Origin: UBA2227 sp036677505 | GTDB taxonomy: Bacteria > Bacillota_I > Bacilli_A > Erysipelotrichales > Erysipelotrichaceae | Assembly (NCBI GenBank): GCA_036677505.1 | Contig: JAVBWK010000019.1 | Coordinates: 1-6,592 of the forward strand | Length of the DNA: 6,592 nt | Reading direction: 5' to 3' | Part shown: positions 5,116-6,592 of the stretch, in pieces | Layout: the number at the start of each line of letters is the position of its first letter | How positions within the stretch are numbered: position 1 is the first letter of the stretch | Made by a program: the position numbers and the translations under genes | The notes under the pieces: model-generated | The model's database searches: none | What the model was told of the DNA's origin: nothing | What the model saw: only the letters and a program-made list of their open reading frames with translations

Positions 5116-6450
5116 ATGAGCCTTGAAGTGTTAACCCCTCAAATTCTGGAGAGTTTAACCTCACTAACACCATTTTGTAAAATCGTCTTTGATCATAATT
5201 CCATTTTGTACAAAGACCGTGAATGCATCGACTGTTTGGACATGGTTGAATATATCATCATGAATAAATTTGATTATTTACAGGCTCGCCTCACTGACCG
5301 GCTTAGCAGTTTTGAGTTCAGTTTTGAAAATCGCAATCGCGAGATTATGTGGTTTGAAGTGATTGCCTGCCATGTTCTCTTTGAGGAAAGAAGAGCGGTT
5401 TTTGCGCATATGGTCAATATTACGGAAAAACGCAAAGCAGAAATTGATTTACAACGGACATCTAAAGTACGGTCACTGATGCTTGAAGTTTCCCGTGCTG
5501 TTGCCAACAATGATGAAATCGACGTTTTTTACAGTCTGATTTTAAAAAATGCACTGTCTGCCATTGAGAAGTCTAGTTTAGGTTCGATTTTCATCAAAAG
5601 GGATAACCACTTTCAATGCATTTCTTATATAGGGTTTCATGAGAGCGTTATGGATTTTCAGTTGCCTGTCAACCATTCTTTTCTTTATCGCGCAACAGAA
5701 GGGGCTATGGATCAGATCGTTTATCTTAATGACATCCAACCTTCGGATTTGAACTATCCGATCAAACTGGCATCCGGTGATTTGGTTTATATTAAGTCTA
5801 GTTTATCAGCGCCGATCATCATCTCCGGAGAGGTTTACGGGATGCTCAATATTGACTCTTTGCAGGCGAATGCCTTTGATGAGGGTGATATAAAATCCAT
5901 GGAGTTTATGCGTGATAACATCGAGATCGCAATCACAAATCATATTCTGTTTCAGGAAAAGTGCAATTTAGCTAAGTTTGACCGTCTGACCGGGCTTTAC
6001 AACCGCCATTTTTTCGACGAGCAGTATGAGTTTATCAAGGAAAAAGCACATCGGTACAATGAGACGTTCAGTCTGGTTATGTTTGATGTCGATGAACTTA
6101 AGAAAATCAATGATTTGTACGGTCATTTCGTAGGCGATCAGGTCATCCGTAAGATCGCATTGGAAATGCAGACGAGCAGCCGTAAATCAGATATTATCGC
6201 CCGGTTTGGCGGCGATGAGATCATTGCCATTCTGTTTGCTTCGGATGCAGAGGAGTTACAAAAGAAGTTCACACGGCTTCAAAATAAACTGATGGATCAT
6301 CCGATTGAGTTCTTCGATGAACGCATTCACTGTTCGTTCAGTTTCGGGATCGCATCGTTTCCGAGTGAAGGACAAGAGTTCAACGACTTGCTGAAAATCG
6401 CGGATGCCCGTATGTATATCAATAAGCAGAAACGAAGTATTGATTTCTGA
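5116..6450 (+). CDS. Diguanylate cyclase, PAS-GAF-GGDEF
   Basis: Predicted to make cyclic di-GMP from two GTP in the cytoplasm; 444 aa with no membrane segment. Residues about 15-108 look like a PAS domain ending in a PAC-like stretch (VNITEKRKAE at 100-109). Residues about 118-280 are a GAF domain (SAPIIISGEVYGMLNID, 231-247). Residues about 283-440 are the GGDEF domain, beginning with DRLTGLYNR (289-297). The active-site loop is GGDEI (365-369), a mild change at the last position. The metal- and substrate-binding residues Asp324 (FDVD), Asn332 and Asp341 are present. The product-inhibition I-site RxxD is intact: R356 to D359, five residues before GGDEI. No EAL or HD-GYP domain is fused. It is therefore probably an active, feedback-inhibited cyclase controlled by a small-molecule or redox signal through PAS/GAF. 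The ligand is unknown. AGGAGG (5101-5106), 9 nt before ATG, sets the start. It is apparently transcribed alone. Confidence 0.9.
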   Translation: MSLEVLTPQILESLTSLTPFCKIVFDHNSILYKDRECIDCLDMVEYIIMNKFDYLQARLTDRLSSFEFSFENRNREIMWFEVIACHVLFEERRAVFAHMVNITEKRKAEIDLQRTSKVRSLMLEVSRAVANNDEIDVFYSLILKNALSAIEKSSLGSIFIKRDNHFQCISYIGFHESVMDFQLPVNHSFLYRATEGAMDQIVYLNDIQPSDLNYPIKLASGDLVYIKSSLSAPIIISGEVYGMLNIDSLQANAFDEGDIKSMEFMRDNIEIAITNHILFQEKCNLAKFDRLTGLYNRHFFDEQYEFIKEKAHRYNETFSLVMFDVDELKKINDLYGHFVGDQVIRKIALEMQTSSRKSDIIARFGGDEIIAILFASDAEELQKKFTRLQNKLMDHPIEFFDERIHCSFSFGIASFPSEGQEFNDLLKIADARMYINKQKRSIDF

Positions 6451-6484
6451 TCATATTTCACTTGTTAAATCCAGTCTTGTACAG

Positions 6485-6538
6485 TTGTAAATGATGTGAG
6501 ACCAAAATTATAAAATAAAAATGGTCATCCTGTATAAT
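6485..6538 (+). promoter_or_regulatory. Candidate promoter(s) for a gene beyond the right edge
   Basis: Two options are visible. One is TTGTAA (6485-6490), an 18-bp spacer and TATAAA (6509-6514). The other is a perfect TATAAT (6533-6538) with a poor -35 region (ATAAAA, 6510-6515). Either would feed the ribosome binding site at 6578-6583. I see no clear terminator for the diguanylate cyclase gene before them. Confidence 0.45.
6500..6526. promoter_or_regulatory. 27-bp palindrome, possible operator
   Basis: GACCA (6500-6504) mirrors TGGTC (6522-6526) and TTAT (6508-6511) mirrors ATAA (6515-6518), with 3-nt unpaired steps between: 9 of 12 possible pairs match around a central base. It overlaps the first candidate -10 box and covers the -35 region of the second. 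This is a sensible position for a repressor, or for an activator compensating a weak -35. Confidence 0.35.
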
Positions 6539-6577
6539 TGGATTTATGTTGGCAAATCAGTTTCTCCCTCATCTCTA

Positions 6578-6583
6578 GAGGAG
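6578..6583 (+). promoter_or_regulatory. Ribosome binding site of the next gene (start outside window)
   Basis: GAGGAG lies 9 nt before the window end, so a start codon is expected at or just after the edge. The upstream CTCC (6564-6567) and TC (6569-6570) can pair with it around a 7-nt loop, with one bulged C, which would hide the site in the mRNA. Confidence 0.5.
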
Positions 6584-6592
6584 TCAAATAGC

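Noticed and set aside
1..6592. CRISPR array, tRNA, insertion sequence or transposase
   Set aside because: No regularly spaced repeats, no tRNA-like cloverleaf and no transposase-like protein were found on either strand.

Overview
The window looks like chromosomal DNA of a low-to-middle G+C, probably anaerobic member of the Bacillota (an Erysipelotrichia- or Clostridia-like organism). This is inferred from strong AGGAGG-type ribosome binding sites, sigma-A-like promoters with extended -10 boxes, short hairpin-plus-T-tract terminators, EstA-type esterases typical of Gram-positive bacteria, and a cysteine-rich iron-sulfur protein of a kind common in anaerobes. No mobile element, tRNA, rRNA or CRISPR array is recognisable.

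Left part (1-1800): a structured T-rich stretch at the left edge probably ends an upstream plus-strand transcript. It faces two tandem minus-strand genes for alpha/beta-hydrolase esterases, both 256 aa and roughly two thirds identical by eye. They share a good promoter (1766-1794, read leftwards), lie 28 bp apart, and end at a perfect 12-bp hairpin (119-147).

Centre (1801-3633): a divergent promoter drives a compact plus-strand operon of three genes (179, 201 and 171 aa) that I cannot assign to a known family. The genes are almost abutting (9-nt and 1-nt gaps) and end at a clean terminator (3610-3633). All three proteins carry a similar 18-residue segment near the C-terminus, pattern aromatic-basic-x-x-[VI]-x-x-x-[LI], ending in [YWF]-[DE]-[IL]. 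They may be strongly diverged paralogues that work together. This is the best candidate for something undescribed here.

Right part (3634-6592): a single gene for a 415-aa iron-sulfur protein (winged-helix-like N-terminus, two cysteine-rich motifs, two 4Fe-4S ferredoxin motifs), with its own extended -10 promoter tucked against the preceding terminator and its own terminator. It is followed by a single gene for a soluble PAS-GAF-GGDEF diguanylate cyclase with an intact product-inhibition site. The last 140 bp hold what looks like the promoter, a palindromic candidate operator and the ribosome binding site of a further plus-strand gene starting just outside the window.

Each block has its own promoter and terminator signals, so the blocks are probably separate transcription units. 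Nothing in the sequence ties them into one pathway, although the Fe-S protein and the diguanylate cyclase both look like sensory or redox regulatory proteins.
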